From Egicoccus halophilus (lineage in GTDB: Bacteria > Actinomycetota > Nitriliruptoria > Nitriliruptorales > Nitriliruptoraceae): DNA of 64,000 nt. The notes under the pieces were generated by a model. That model was given only the letters and a program-made list of their open reading frames with translations. It did no database searches and was not told the DNA's origin. Location: NCBI RefSeq assembly GCF_004300825.1, contig NZ_CP036250.1, positions 2,536,001 through 2,600,000 on the forward strand. Reading direction: 5' to 3'. Position 1 is the first letter of the stretch. Every line of letters begins with the position of its first letter. The position numbers were made by a program, and so were the translations under genes. Shown in pieces: positions 11,200 to 20,117 of this stretch.

Positions 11200-12627
11200 A
11201 TGTTGGCTCTCGAACTGCTCATCGTGCTGGGCGCCATCTTCATCGGCGCAAGGCTCGGCTCCATCGGCATCGGTCTCGCCGGCGGTATCGGCGTGCTGCT
11301 GCTCGGCCTGATCGGCGTGCCGGTCGACCAGGCGGCGATCCCCTTCGACGTCATCTTCATCATCATGGCCGTCATCGCGGCCATCTCCGCCATGCAGGTG
11401 GCGGGCGGCATGGACTACCTGGTCGGTGTGGCCGACCGGTTCCTGCGCAAGCACCCCAAGCAGATCACCCTGTGGGCCCCGATCGTCACCTACTTCATGA
11501 CCCTGTTCGCGGGCACCGGTCACACCGCCTTCTCGACCCTGCCCGTCATCGTCGAGGTCGCCAAGGAGAACGACATCCGGCCGTCCAAGCCGCTGTCGAT
11601 CGCGGTGGTCGCGTCACAGATGGCCATCACGGCCTCGCCGATCTCCGCCGCCGTGGTCTTCTTCGCCAGCATCCTCGAGCCGCAGGGCGTCGACTACGTG
11701 CAACTGCTGGCCATCGCGGTCCCCTCGACCCTGCTTGCCGTCGTGCTGACCTCGTTCCTCGCCAACATGCTGGGCAAGCCGCTGGCCAAGGACCCCGTCT
11801 ACCAGGAGCGCCTCGCCAAGGGCCTGGTCAAGGCCACCACCTCGCAGCAGACCGCGGCCGGGTCCCGCAGCCTGGTCGGTGCCGGTGTGGGTACCGGTGG
11901 TGTCGCCGGCGGTGACGCCGGTCTGGGCGACGACCTGCCGGCCGTGCCCGACAGCCCCGCCGCCCTCGACCGTCTCCCGGGTGCCAACGTCGGCCGGACC
12001 TCGGTCCTGCTGTTCCTGGCCGGCATCGTCGCCGTGGTCGCCTACGCGACCTCGATCAGCGAGACCGTCGGGCTGATCACCGAGCCGACACTGCCGCGCA
12101 ACGAGGCGATCATCACGATCATGCTGACCGTCGGCGCGGTCATCGCCTTCCTGGCCAAGTTCGACCCCGCCAAGATCCTCAAGTCGCAGGTGTTCCAGTC
12201 CGGCATGAGTGCCACCGTCTGCATCCTCGGTGTCGCCTGGCTCGGGACCACGTTCGTCAACGCCCGCATGGACCAGATCCAGGCCCTCGCCGGTGACGTG
12301 CTCTCGACCCGTCCGTGGACGCTCGCGGTCGTGCTGCTCTTCGCCTCGGCACTGTTGTACTCGCAGGCCGCGACGACCAAGGCCCTGATGCCGGCGGCCC
12401 TCGCGCTCGGTGTGGGCCCCCTGGGTGCCATCGCCGCCTTCCCGGCCGTGTCGGCGCTGTTCATCCTGCCGACCTACCCGACGCTGCTGGCGGCGGTCGA
12501 AATGGACGACACCGGCTCGACCCGCATCGGCAAGTTCGTCTTCAACCACCCGTTCCTCCTTCCGGGCCTGGTCAACATCGCCCTGGCCGTGACGTTCGGG
12601 TTCCTGATCGGCTCCGTCGTCCTCTGA
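11200..12627 (+). CDS. Dcu-type C4-dicarboxylate transporter
   Basis: Membrane carrier of the DcuA/DcuB family, which exchanges fumarate, malate, succinate and aspartate. The protein has 475 residues and about ten hydrophobic segments from LALELLIVLGAIFIGARLGS onward. FAGTGHTAFSTLPVIVEVAKE and ASQMAITASPISAAVVFFAS are conserved Dcu segments. A Gly/Ala-rich hydrophilic loop (about residues 207-265) splits the two halves and is longer than in enterobacterial proteins. Downstream of aspA on the same strand, it likely imports aspartate and exports fumarate or succinate. A strong hairpin follows at 12692-12728. Confidence 0.92.
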   Translation: MLALELLIVLGAIFIGARLGSIGIGLAGGIGVLLLGLIGVPVDQAAIPFDVIFIIMAVIAAISAMQVAGGMDYLVGVADRFLRKHPKQITLWAPIVTYFMTLFAGTGHTAFSTLPVIVEVAKENDIRPSKPLSIAVVASQMAITASPISAAVVFFASILEPQGVDYVQLLAIAVPSTLLAVVLTSFLANMLGKPLAKDPVYQERLAKGLVKATTSQQTAAGSRSLVGAGVGTGGVAGGDAGLGDDLPAVPDSPAALDRLPGANVGRTSVLLFLAGIVAVVAYATSISETVGLITEPTLPRNEAIITIMLTVGAVIAFLAKFDPAKILKSQVFQSGMSATVCILGVAWLGTTFVNARMDQIQALAGDVLSTRPWTLAVVLLFASALLYSQAATTKALMPAALALGVGPLGAIAAFPAVSALFILPTYPTLLAAVEMDDTGSTRIGKFVFNHPFLLPGLVNIALAVTFGFLIGSVVL

Positions 12628-12691
12628 CCCCGCGTCCGCGGTTGCGCCCGGCGCGCCACGGCACGCCGGGGCACCCCGGACACGCCGGGCA

Positions 12692-12728
12692 CGGCACCCC
12701 CGATCGGTTCGCCCGACCGGGGGTGCCG
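12692..12728 (+). terminator. Hairpin terminator after the aspA-dcu unit
   Basis: 16-bp stem with one mismatch: CGGCACCCCCGATCGG (12692-12707) with 12713-12728, loop TTCGC. It lies 64 bp past the dcu stop. There is no T-run, as is common for hairpin terminators in GC-rich actinobacteria. Confidence 0.65.
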
Positions 12729-12839
12729 GCTCGGTGGGCGCGCATGTCGCGTTCCACCACGGTGTCCCCGCCCCGGCGGCGGGACACTGCCGCCCGACGA
12801 GCCCCTACCGTTGCCGTCGACACGACCCAGGAGCCACCC

Positions 12840-13361
12840 GTGACCGAGCCGTCCGCCGCTGCCGGCCACCGCCCGCTGGTCCTCACCGTCTGCCTCGGCA
12901 ACATCTGTCGCTCCCCGACCGCCGAGGCGGCGATCCGCGAGGTGGCCGCCGAACGCGGTGTGGACGTCGAGGTGCGCTCGGCAGGGACCGGGGACTGGCA
13001 CGTGGGAGCCCCGCCCGACGAGCGCATGACCGCCGCGGCTGCCGCCGTGGATCTCGTGCTCGACGGGGCGGCCGAGCAGGTCACCGCCCAGCACCTCGCC
13101 GACGCCGACCTGGTCGTGGCGATGGACCGCACCAACCTCGGTGACCTCGAACGCCTGGCCGAGCGTTGCGGTGCGGACACGCCGATCCGGCTGCTGCGTG
13201 CCTACGACCCGGACAGCGTCGCGTCCGGCGAGCTCGAGGTCCCCGATCCGTACTACGGCGGGCCGCAGGGCTTCGAACACGTCGTGTCGCTGTGCCGGGC
13301 GGCGGCGGTCGGCGTCGTCGACCACCTCACGGGCGAGCGCGACGACCCCGGGCCACGCTGA
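12840..13361 (+). CDS. Low-molecular-weight protein tyrosine phosphatase
   Basis: The 173-residue protein has the CX5R loop CLGNICRS near its N-terminus, giving the catalytic Cys and Arg, and the DPYYGG segment that supplies the general-acid Asp. This is the LMW-PTP fold, which dephosphorylates tyrosine on proteins and is often linked to polysaccharide or stress control. I choose GTG 12840 because AGGAG precedes it and the phosphatase fold begins at once; upstream in-frame sequence is antisense to dcu. The arsenate reductase variant of the fold is less likely given the DPYYGG acid loop. Confidence 0.9.
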   Translation: MTEPSAAAGHRPLVLTVCLGNICRSPTAEAAIREVAAERGVDVEVRSAGTGDWHVGAPPDERMTAAAAAVDLVLDGAAEQVTAQHLADADLVVAMDRTNLGDLERLAERCGADTPIRLLRAYDPDSVASGELEVPDPYYGGPQGFEHVVSLCRAAAVGVVDHLTGERDDPGPR

Positions 13362-13441
13362 CTCGCGCGTCCGCACACGACCACCACCCGCGCACCCCGA
13401 TCCGGGACGCGGTCACGCTCCCCTCCCCCGACGGAGCCGAG

Positions 13442-14038
13442 ATGTCCGACGACGGTCCGCCCGCCACCGATGCTCCGGCACTGGCGGCCTACGGCCGTGC
13501 CCTTCGGCTGCTCGGGGAACTCCTCGACGGCCCCCCACCGGTCGAGCAGATGCTCCACGACCTGCTGGCGGTCGCACTGGCGGCGACGCCGGGACTGGCC
13601 GCCGCGACGGTCACGATGATCAGCGAGGAGGGCGACCTGGTGACGGCGGCGACCACCGACGACGCCGCCCGTACGGTCGACCAACTCGAGTACGAACTCG
13701 AGCAGGGTCCGTGCGTCACCGCGCTGCGCACGGGCGAGGAGCAACTGGTCGACGACGTGCACACCGATCCGCGGTGGCCGGACTTCAACCGGCGGGCGGC
13801 CGAGCTCGGTTTCGCCACGGTGGGCGGGTTGCCGCTGATCGCCAACGGCGAGACCCTGGGGGCACTCAACGTGTTCGGTGCGCATCCCAGCGACCTCGAC
13901 GAGGCCGTGCTGGCGACCCTGCGCCGCCTGCTCCCCCCGCTCGCCACGTCCCTGGCCCGGGCCCGGGCCCACCGCCGCTACCAGCGGTTGCTGGGCGAGG
14001 TCGTCCCGACGCACGGAGCGCCGTCCGCCGGCGAGTGA
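13442..14038 (+). CDS. GAF-domain protein
   Basis: The 198-residue protein is essentially one GAF domain (about residues 35-180): PPPVEQMLHDLLAVALAATP, then EQGPCVTALRTGE, VDDVHTDPRWPDF, and GGLPLIANGETLGALNVF. Soluble GAF proteins bind small ligands or sense redox signals. Many actinobacterial relatives end in an ANTAR RNA-binding domain; here the C-terminus is a short Arg/Ala-rich helix without a clear ANTAR motif, so it may be a truncated or minimal form. GGAG precedes ATG 13442. No operon partner is evident. Confidence 0.85.
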   Translation: MSDDGPPATDAPALAAYGRALRLLGELLDGPPPVEQMLHDLLAVALAATPGLAAATVTMISEEGDLVTAATTDDAARTVDQLEYELEQGPCVTALRTGEEQLVDDVHTDPRWPDFNRRAAELGFATVGGLPLIANGETLGALNVFGAHPSDLDEAVLATLRRLLPPLATSLARARAHRRYQRLLGEVVPTHGAPSAGE

Positions 14039-14163
14039 GCCGGCCGTCGGCCCGCGCCTGCTGCCGGCGAGCGCACGCAGAGCGGCTGCGTCGATGGGAC
14101 CTGTGCCCCTGTCGGTGGCGACACGCGCGAGGCATCGTGGAAGACCGAGCGGAAGGTGCCACG

Positions 14164-14628
14164 ATGTCCGGTCTCCTCGACGTCCCCCGCCGCACGCCGG
14201 CGCGATCGACGCCGACCCGCCGGCCGCCCACCGAGCGGGCGCTGCTGGTGCTCGAGGTGCTGCTCGCGCTGGCTGCGTCTGCCGGGGCCGTCGGCCTGGT
14301 CGGCGGCGGACTGTCGCTCGGCGGGGCGACGGCGCGGCTGCCGTTCGGCTCCACCGTGCTCGCCGGAATCGCGTTGGCGCTCGTCAACGGGGTGCTGCCC
14401 ACGGTCGTGGTCGTCGGCACGCTGCGCCGCCGGGCGTGGGCCCGCGACGCCCACCTCGCCGTCGGTCTCGCGCTGATCGGCTGGATCCTGGTGCAGGTCG
14501 GCTACCTCGGCTGGCCGCCACACTGGCTGCAGTGGACCTACCTCGGCTGGGGCGTCGCCATCACGGTGCTGGCCTACCGCAACGCGCTTGTGCGACGGTC
14601 CCGGTGGCGCCACCCCGACCACCGCTGA
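14164..14628 (+). CDS. Predicted four-helix membrane protein
   Basis: Unrecognised 154-residue protein with four hydrophobic segments at about residues 23-48, 58-86, 94-117 and 121-139. The N-terminus is cytoplasmic, rich in Arg/Thr/Pro, and the C-terminus is basic. Aromatic residues cluster in the last loop (WPPHWLQWTYLGW). GGAAGG lies before ATG 14164. No functional motif is seen. Confidence 0.75.
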   Translation: MSGLLDVPRRTPARSTPTRRPPTERALLVLEVLLALAASAGAVGLVGGGLSLGGATARLPFGSTVLAGIALALVNGVLPTVVVVGTLRRRAWARDAHLAVGLALIGWILVQVGYLGWPPHWLQWTYLGWGVAITVLAYRNALVRRSRWRHPDHR

Positions 14629-14674
14629 CCCGGCGGGACCTGGCGGGACCTACTGCCACGGCCGGGTGGTCACG

Positions 14675-15313
14675 TCAGCCGCAGCAGGTGTCCTCGAGAC
14701 CCTCGGCGCGCCAGGTCCCCACGGCCTCGCGAGTAGCGAAGCCGGCCAGCGCCAGCGCCGCCACGGGGTCGGCCCACCACCAGCCGAGCGTCGCGTTGAG
14801 CCCGAGCCCGACGAGCAGCACCGCCGACAACCACGCGCACAGCTCCGTCTGACGCGACTCGGACACGACGGCCTGGGAGCCGAGCACCGGCCCGAGCTGC
14901 TTCTTCGCCCGCGCCAGCAGCGGCATCACCACCACCGACACCGCGGCCAACGCCATGCCGACCACGCTGACGTCGGGTGCCTGCCGGTCGAGCAGTTGGC
15001 CGACCGCCTCGAACGCGACGTAGGCGGCCAGGACCGCGAAGCAGGCCGCGATGAGCTTGGTGGCGCGCCGGTCGTAGCGGTCCATGCAGCCGCCGCGGCG
15101 TTCCTGCGCGAGCCGCCACGCCAGCACCAGCGAGGTCGAGACCTCCACCGCCGAGTCGAGGCCGAAGGCGATCAGGCCGATCGACCCCGCCACGACGCCC
15201 GCGCCGATGGCGACGACGCCCTCGACGACGTTCCAACCGATGGTGAGGTGGTTGTAGCGCCTGACCCGCCGCAGCGCCTCCGCCCGGCTCGGTGTCGTGA
15301 CGGGCGTGGTCAT
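14675..15313 (-). CDS. Cation efflux transporter (CDF-like)
   Basis: The 212-residue protein has five or six membrane segments and resembles the CDF/cation-transporter branch usually encoded with ArsR-type metal sensors. FGLDSAVEV in the second helix and WWADPVAALALAG in a later helix provide acidic metal ligands, with ESRQTELCAWLSA between them. The C-terminus ends in a Cys pair (DTCCG) that may bind thiophilic metal. It lacks the long cytoplasmic C-terminal domain of ordinary CDF proteins. The start overlaps the upstream regulator stop by four bases (15310-15313), so the two are translated together. Confidence 0.86.
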   Translation of the reverse strand: MTTPVTTPSRAEALRRVRRYNHLTIGWNVVEGVVAIGAGVVAGSIGLIAFGLDSAVEVSTSLVLAWRLAQERRGGCMDRYDRRATKLIAACFAVLAAYVAFEAVGQLLDRQAPDVSVVGMALAAVSVVVMPLLARAKKQLGPVLGSQAVVSESRQTELCAWLSAVLLVGLGLNATLGWWWADPVAALALAGFATREAVGTWRAEGLEDTCCG

Positions 15314-15648
15314 CGCGATCGCTCTGCTGAGCGACGCCCCGCGTCCAGCGACAGCATCAGCTCGGCCAGGTCGCGCAGGGCCCGACCGAGCCGGGCGTCG
15401 ACGAGTTCGTAACGCATCCGACGGCCCTCGGGTTCGACGACCACCAGGCCGCAGTCCCGCAGACACGCGAGATGGTTCGAGACCTTCTGGCGCGACTCGC
15501 CGAGCTCGACCGCGAGCTCGGCCGGGTAGCCGGGTCCGCGAGCCAGTGCCACCAACAGCCGGCGACGGGTGTCGTCGGCCAGGGCGCTGCCCAGGCGGGT
15601 CAGCCCGTCGAGGTCGATCACGGCACAGGTGTCGGTGTTGGCGTCCAT
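15310..15648 (-). CDS. ArsR/SmtB-family metal sensor, CmtR-like
   Basis: Represses the downstream efflux gene until metal binds. The protein has 112 residues: winged helix ESRQKVSNHLACLRDCGLVV with two cysteines in the recognition helix (CxxxC spacing), as in the Cd/Pb sensor CmtR, and an N-terminal Cys in NTDTCAV matching CmtR Cys4. Start choice: ATG 15648 gives the CmtR-like N-terminus but lacks a Shine-Dalgarno; an ATG at 15684 behind AGGATGAG would add 12 residues. An imperfect inverted repeat over that region may be its own operator. Confidence 0.88.
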   Translation of the reverse strand: MDANTDTCAVIDLDGLTRLGSALADDTRRRLLVALARGPGYPAELAVELGESRQKVSNHLACLRDCGLVVVEPEGRRMRYELVDARLGRALRDLAELMLSLDAGRRSAERSR

Positions 15649-15673
15649 GCCGGAGAACGATACAGCATTCTCT

Positions 15674-15700
15674 GTCGGGTACATCTCATCCTGTACCGAC
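15674..15700. promoter_or_regulatory. Candidate metal-sensor operator
   Basis: GTCGGGTACA (15674-15683) and TGTACCGAC (15692-15700) form an inverted repeat with one unpaired base, just upstream of the ArsR-type gene. Placement fits autoregulation of the sensor-efflux pair. Confidence 0.45.
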
Positions 15701-15739
15701 ACGCCCACGCCGCGGACACTGGTCTCGGATGCCAGACAC

Positions 15740-15774
15740 CCAGGCCACATAGCGGAGCGCAGGGTGTGGCCTGG
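15740..15774. promoter_or_regulatory. Perfect inverted repeat immediately upstream of hutH
   Basis: CCAGGCCACA (15740-15749) and TGTGGCCTGG (15765-15774) are exact complements with a 15-nt spacer, ending 17 nt before the hutH start. It may be an operator or a leader hairpin affecting hutH. No copy was found in front of hutU. Confidence 0.5.
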
Positions 15775-15791
15775 CGTGCTCGGATGCACCC

Positions 15792-17327
15792 ATGGAGATC
15801 CTCGCCCTCGGTGCCCGCCCGCTGCGCCTCGACGACGTCGTGGCCGTCGCCCGCGGCACGGCGACCGTCACGCTGGACGACGACGCGCTGACGCGCCTGC
15901 ACGACGCCCGCGCCCACGTGGAGCACCTCGCCCACCAGGACACGCCCGTGTACGGGGTGTCGACCGGCTTCGGGGCGCTCGCGACCCGCCACATCCCGCC
16001 CGAGCAGCGCGCCCAGCTGCAGCGCTCGCTGGTGCGCTCGCACGCGGCCGGCTCCGGACCGGCGGTCGAGCGCGAGGTCGTGCGCGCCATGATGCTGCTG
16101 CGCCTGAAGACGCTCGCGTCCGGCCACACCGGCGTGCGGCCCGAGGTCGCCGCCACGCTCGCCGACCTGCTCTCCGCGGGCATCACCCCGGTCGTGCACG
16201 AGTACGGCTCCCTGGGCTGCTCGGGCGACCTGGCCCCGCTGGCCGCGGTCGCCCTGGCGTTGATGGGCGAGGGCGAGGTGGAGGGCCCCGGCGGCCGCAT
16301 GCCGGCGGCCGAGGCGCTGCGCGCCACCGGGATCGCTCCGGTCGAGCTGGCCGAGAAGGAGGGGCTCGCGCTCATCAACGGCACCGACGGCATGCTCGGC
16401 ATGCTGGCGCTCACGATCGCGGACCTGACCGGTCTGCTGCGGGTCGCCGACGTCGCGGCCGCGATGAGCGTCGAGGCACTGCTCGGCACCGACCGGGTGT
16501 TCGCCGCCGACCTGCAGGCGCTGCGCCCACATCCCGGCCAGGCCGCCAGCGCCTCGAACCTGCGCCGACTCCTCGACGGCTCGGCGATCATGGCCAGCCA
16601 CCGCACGCCCGACTGCACCCGGGTGCAGGACGCCTACTCGCTGCGGTGCGCACCCCAGGTCGCCGGCGCCGCCCGGGACACCCTCGACCACGCCCGGCTG
16701 GTCGCCGAGCGCGAGCTGGCGTCGTCGATCGACAATCCGGTGCTCACCGGCGACGGGCGGGTCGAGTCCAACGGCAACTTCCACGGCGCCCCGGTCGCCT
16801 ACGTGCTGGACTTCCTCGCCATCCCGACCGCCGACGTCGCCTCGATGTCCGAGCGGCGCACCGACCGGTTCCTCGATGTCGCCCGCAACGCCGGTCTGCC
16901 GCCGTTCCTCGCCGACGACCCCGGCGTGGACTCGGGCCACATGATCGCCCAGTACACCGCGGCAGGCGTCGTCGCCGAGCTCAAACGGCTGGCCGTGCCC
17001 GCCTCGGTGGACTCCATCCCGTCCTCGGCGATGCAGGAGGACCACGTCTCGATGGGCTGGTCGGCGGGCCGCAAGCTGCGCCGCGCCGTCGACGGTCTGG
17101 CGCGGGTGTTGGCGGTCGAGGTGCTCACGGCCGCCCGGGCGCTGGACCTGCGGGCCCCCCTCGCGCCGTCGCCGGCGACCGCCGCGGCGCGCGACCTGCT
17201 GCGCCTCACCGTTCCCGGACCCGGCCCCGACCGCCACCTCGCCCCGGAGCTCGAGGCCACCGCCGTCGCGATCCGCTCCGGCGCACTGCTGGCGGCGGTC
17301 GAGGCCGTCACCGGCCCGCTGGACTGA
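15792..17327 (+). CDS. hutH: Histidine ammonia-lyase
   Basis: Non-oxidatively deaminates L-histidine to urocanate, the first step of histidine degradation. The 511-residue protein matches family length. The MIO cofactor motif is GSLGCSGDLAPL with Cys143-Ser144-Gly145 instead of Ala-Ser-Gly; Cys at the first position is tolerated in the family signature. Tyr53 in TPVYGVSTGFG, and QEDHVSMG near residue 420, complete the active site. It stands alone, 3.7 kb from the rest of the hut genes, which lie on the same strand beyond a leftward three-gene operon. A perfect inverted repeat directly upstream suggests its own control. Confidence 0.96.
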   Translation: MEILALGARPLRLDDVVAVARGTATVTLDDDALTRLHDARAHVEHLAHQDTPVYGVSTGFGALATRHIPPEQRAQLQRSLVRSHAAGSGPAVEREVVRAMMLLRLKTLASGHTGVRPEVAATLADLLSAGITPVVHEYGSLGCSGDLAPLAAVALALMGEGEVEGPGGRMPAAEALRATGIAPVELAEKEGLALINGTDGMLGMLALTIADLTGLLRVADVAAAMSVEALLGTDRVFAADLQALRPHPGQAASASNLRRLLDGSAIMASHRTPDCTRVQDAYSLRCAPQVAGAARDTLDHARLVAERELASSIDNPVLTGDGRVESNGNFHGAPVAYVLDFLAIPTADVASMSERRTDRFLDVARNAGLPPFLADDPGVDSGHMIAQYTAAGVVAELKRLAVPASVDSIPSSAMQEDHVSMGWSAGRKLRRAVDGLARVLAVEVLTAARALDLRAPLAPSPATAAARDLLRLTVPGPGPDRHLAPELEATAVAIRSGALLAAVEAVTGPLD

Positions 17328-17568
17328 GGAGGGCCGTCCCCCTCCCCGTCGGGCTGTCCCACCCTCCCCGAGCGTCGTCGCGCGCATCCGTCGGCGGCGC
17401 GCACATGGACGTGGCCGACGGTGGGCGCGCCGGTCGCCAGGGTGGCGAGCAGGCCTCGCTTGATCCGGTACGGCATGTTCGGTGTCCTCCTCGAGTCCGG
17501 ACCCCGGCACGGTCGAGGAGCGTGGCTCGGGTTGCGCCGCTCCGGGTGGCTTCCCCGTCAGCGCCGCG

Positions 17569-19074
17569 TCATCGATGCCGGTGGAGCTCGGAGGCCGGGC
17601 ACTCGGGTGACGCTGCCGCCGCGATCCCGAGATGCGGCCACGCCCGATCGCGGGCGAGATTCCAGGCCTGCCAGGTCCGGTCGACGCCGTCCAACCGCCA
17701 GGCGAGACGTTGTACGGCGCAGTCGCGGACGTCGTCGGGCAGCCGCAGCATCTCGGGTACGGCGTCCGCGCTCAGCGAGCCGAGGTGGTCGAGGTCCAGG
17801 CGGCCCTCCTCGAGGTAGCGGTCGACGTTCCAGCGGGCGATCAGCGCGTCGGGCTGGAGGTAGCCGATCCCGACGACCGCGACCGCGGTCGTGAGGGCGA
17901 CGGTCCGCGGCAGCCGTCGCGCGCGACCGGCCGCGCCGGCTGCCAGGACCAGGGCGAACACGCCGGCGAGCCACCAGATCGCGAACCGGGCTGCGAAGCG
18001 CAGACGGGTGGAACCGAACGCGTCCTCGTAGAGCGCCAGCCGGTGGTGCGCCGAGACCAGCACGACCAGCGTCAGCAGACACAGCGCCGCCAGCAGTACC
18101 TGCCGGAGCCGTGCCTCACGTCCCACCGATGCGGCGGCGTAGCGGCCGGCGGCGGCGAGCACCGCCAGGGTCAGGGCGGCGACGACGACCAGCTGGCCGA
18201 ACCCGCCGCGGGCGTACTCCGCGTAGGTCAGCCCGGCCGTGGCGAGCACCCGCTCGTGGCCGCCGAACAGCACGCCGAACTGCAGCGCGACGAAGGCGGC
18301 GAACAGCGTGACCAACGCCCCCAGCGGCAACATCCACTCGACCCCGTGCAGCCGGCGGGCCGGGGACGGCAGCGGGCGGTCGTCGTGCGCCCGGTGGCGC
18401 AGCCGGACCAGCGTGGCCGCACCGGCGGCGACGACGACGAGCACGCCGAGTCGGACCGGGAGGACGCCGAGGTCGAGGTCCGGGAGCAGGTAGCGCTCGA
18501 CGAGGGCGCCGAACACGCGGTCGGCCGACGCGAACAACGCCCCGAAGCCGGCCAGCAGGACGACCGTGAGCAACGTCGCTCGCACGACCGGGTGGCGCCG
18601 GGCGTCGGTGGAGAACGCCTGCCCTGGCGCGGTGAGCACCGTTGCGGTCGTCGTGAGCCCGACCGGCACGACCCGCAGGCTGGGTCGGACGAGCCCCAGC
18701 CAGCTCCCACCGCCCGACAGCCCCACGACGGCCGCTGCGACGGCGACGAGCAGCGCCGGTGCGACGTACCAACCCGCGTCGGACACGACGGGCAGTCCGG
18801 CCGCGAGGGCAGCGAGCGCCAGCATGACGTGGCGCCACGCGCCGGCCCACGTCGCCCGGGGCCGGGTGGCGAGAACGGCCGCAGCCACGGTCAGCCAGGT
18901 CAGCCCGAGGCCGAGGCCCGGATCGTGGTCGACGAGCACCGCCGCGGCGACGAGACCGGCCCCGACCGCGGCGGCGAGCTGACGCGCGGTCAGCTCCGGG
19001 TCCGCCGGTCGGCCTGCCGGACCGAGTTCCGGGTCGTCCGGTGTGGCGGGCAGGGACACCTCGGGGACGCTCAT
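17569..19074 (-). CDS. DUF4173-family polytopic membrane protein
   Basis: 501 residues with roughly ten to twelve hydrophobic segments and a soluble C-terminal tail. YAEYARGGFGQL, YEDAFGSTRLRF, PDALIARWNVDRY and DLDHLGSLSADAVP are characteristic of the DUF4153/DUF4173 group, whose function is not known. It is the last gene of a response regulator-histidine kinase-DUF4173 operon, with its ATG overlapping the kinase stop by four bases. Because the kinase has almost no external sensor region, this protein may be a sensing partner or output of the system; that is inference. Confidence 0.88.
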   Translation of the reverse strand: MSVPEVSLPATPDDPELGPAGRPADPELTARQLAAAVGAGLVAAAVLVDHDPGLGLGLTWLTVAAAVLATRPRATWAGAWRHVMLALAALAAGLPVVSDAGWYVAPALLVAVAAAVVGLSGGGSWLGLVRPSLRVVPVGLTTTATVLTAPGQAFSTDARRHPVVRATLLTVVLLAGFGALFASADRVFGALVERYLLPDLDLGVLPVRLGVLVVVAAGAATLVRLRHRAHDDRPLPSPARRLHGVEWMLPLGALVTLFAAFVALQFGVLFGGHERVLATAGLTYAEYARGGFGQLVVVAALTLAVLAAAGRYAAASVGREARLRQVLLAALCLLTLVVLVSAHHRLALYEDAFGSTRLRFAARFAIWWLAGVFALVLAAGAAGRARRLPRTVALTTAVAVVGIGYLQPDALIARWNVDRYLEEGRLDLDHLGSLSADAVPEMLRLPDDVRDCAVQRLAWRLDGVDRTWQAWNLARDRAWPHLGIAAAASPECPASELHRHR

Positions 19075-20117
19075 CGGGACTCCACGGGTCGGGCCGGTCG
19101 GGGGGAGGAGAGGGGATCGTCGGGCAGACGGACTTCCATGCGGCAGCCGTCGAGGTGGTCGGTGTCGACGCGGATGCGACCGCCGTGCAGGGCGACGATC
19201 CAGCGCGTGATCGCGAGCCCCAGACCGGTCCCGCCGTCCGGCATCGCCGAGGAGGCGGGGCTGCGCGAGAAGCGCTCGAAGACGTGCTCGGCGTCGCCGG
19301 CCGCGATGCCGGGTCCGCGATCGGTGACGGTCAGCAGCACCTCGCCGTCGTCCAGCCGCGCGGCCACCTCGACGTCACTGCCGGGCGGCGCGTGGGTGCG
19401 GGCGTTGACGAGCAGGTTCACCAGGACCTGGACCAGCCGTCGTTCGTCGCCGGCCAGCACCAGCTCGGGGGGATCCACGGCGATGGCCACGTCGGCGGCG
19501 CCGGGCGGCCCGGCGGTGGCCGTGACCAGTTCGACGGCCTCGTCGACGAGGTCGCGGACGCGATGGGTGCGGACGTCGAGGTCGACCACGCCGGACTCGA
19601 GCCGCGACAGGTCGAGCAGCGCCTCGACCAGCGCCTGCAGTCGTTCGGTCTGGCGCACCAGGCGCTGCAGCGTCGCGGGATCGGCGTCCTCGACGCCGTC
19701 GGCGAGGTTCTCCAGGCCGGCGCGCAGGGCCGCGACGGGGGTGCGCAGCTCGTGCGAGACGTTGGCGACCAGGTCGCGGCGCAGCCGGTCGGTCTGCGCG
19801 ATCTCCTCGGCCATCGCGTTGAAGGCGCGGGCCAGGTCACCGACCTCGTCGTGCGAGGTGGCGACCACCGGGTCGTGCCGCTCCCCCGCCGCGAGCTGGG
19901 CGACGGCGCGCGACATCTGGCGCAGCGGAAAGGTCATGCCGTGTGCCAGCACCTGCACCATGGCGAGCGCCGCAGCGACCGCGATGACCGCCACCACCGG
20001 TGTCGGCCAGCCGGCCCGGCGTCCGAGCTCGGTGACGGCCACGGTGACCAGCACCGCGGCGACGATCACGAGCCCGAGCTTGAGCTTGAGCGAACCGACG
20101 CGGTCCAGCGGCCTCAC
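19071..20117 (-). CDS. Sensor histidine kinase without an external sensor domain
   Basis: 348 residues from GTG 20117, which overlaps the response-regulator stop (GTGA). Two hydrophobic helices at about 13-30 and 40-58 are joined by only about ten residues, then HAMP (about 59-110), a phospho-acceptor helix with His122 in VANVSHELRTP, an N-box around VNLLVNARTH, and ATP-lid motifs DRGPGI and GGTGLGLAI. This is an intramembrane-sensing layout: there is no room for an extracytoplasmic ligand domain. The longer open frame upstream only re-reads the regulator gene. Partner regulator and DUF4173 protein are in the same operon. Confidence 0.92.
   Translation of the reverse strand: MRPLDRVGSLKLKLGLVIVAAVLVTVAVTELGRRAGWPTPVVAVIAVAAALAMVQVLAHGMTFPLRQMSRAVAQLAAGERHDPVVATSHDEVGDLARAFNAMAEEIAQTDRLRRDLVANVSHELRTPVAALRAGLENLADGVEDADPATLQRLVRQTERLQALVEALLDLSRLESGVVDLDVRTHRVRDLVDEAVELVTATAGPPGAADVAIAVDPPELVLAGDERRLVQVLVNLLVNARTHAPPGSDVEVAARLDDGEVLLTVTDRGPGIAAGDAEHVFERFSRSPASSAMPDGGTGLGLAITRWIVALHGGRIRVDTDHLDGCRMEVRLPDDPLSSPRPARPVESR

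Noticed and set aside
16799-17476. Leftward open frame with a strong GAGGAGG site and basic N-terminus, MPYRIKRGLLATLATGA.
   Set aside because: Most of it is antisense to hutH and its later translation is Arg/Ser/Pro-rich like other GC-bias frames. The first residues faintly recall PadR-type starts, but no domain follows.
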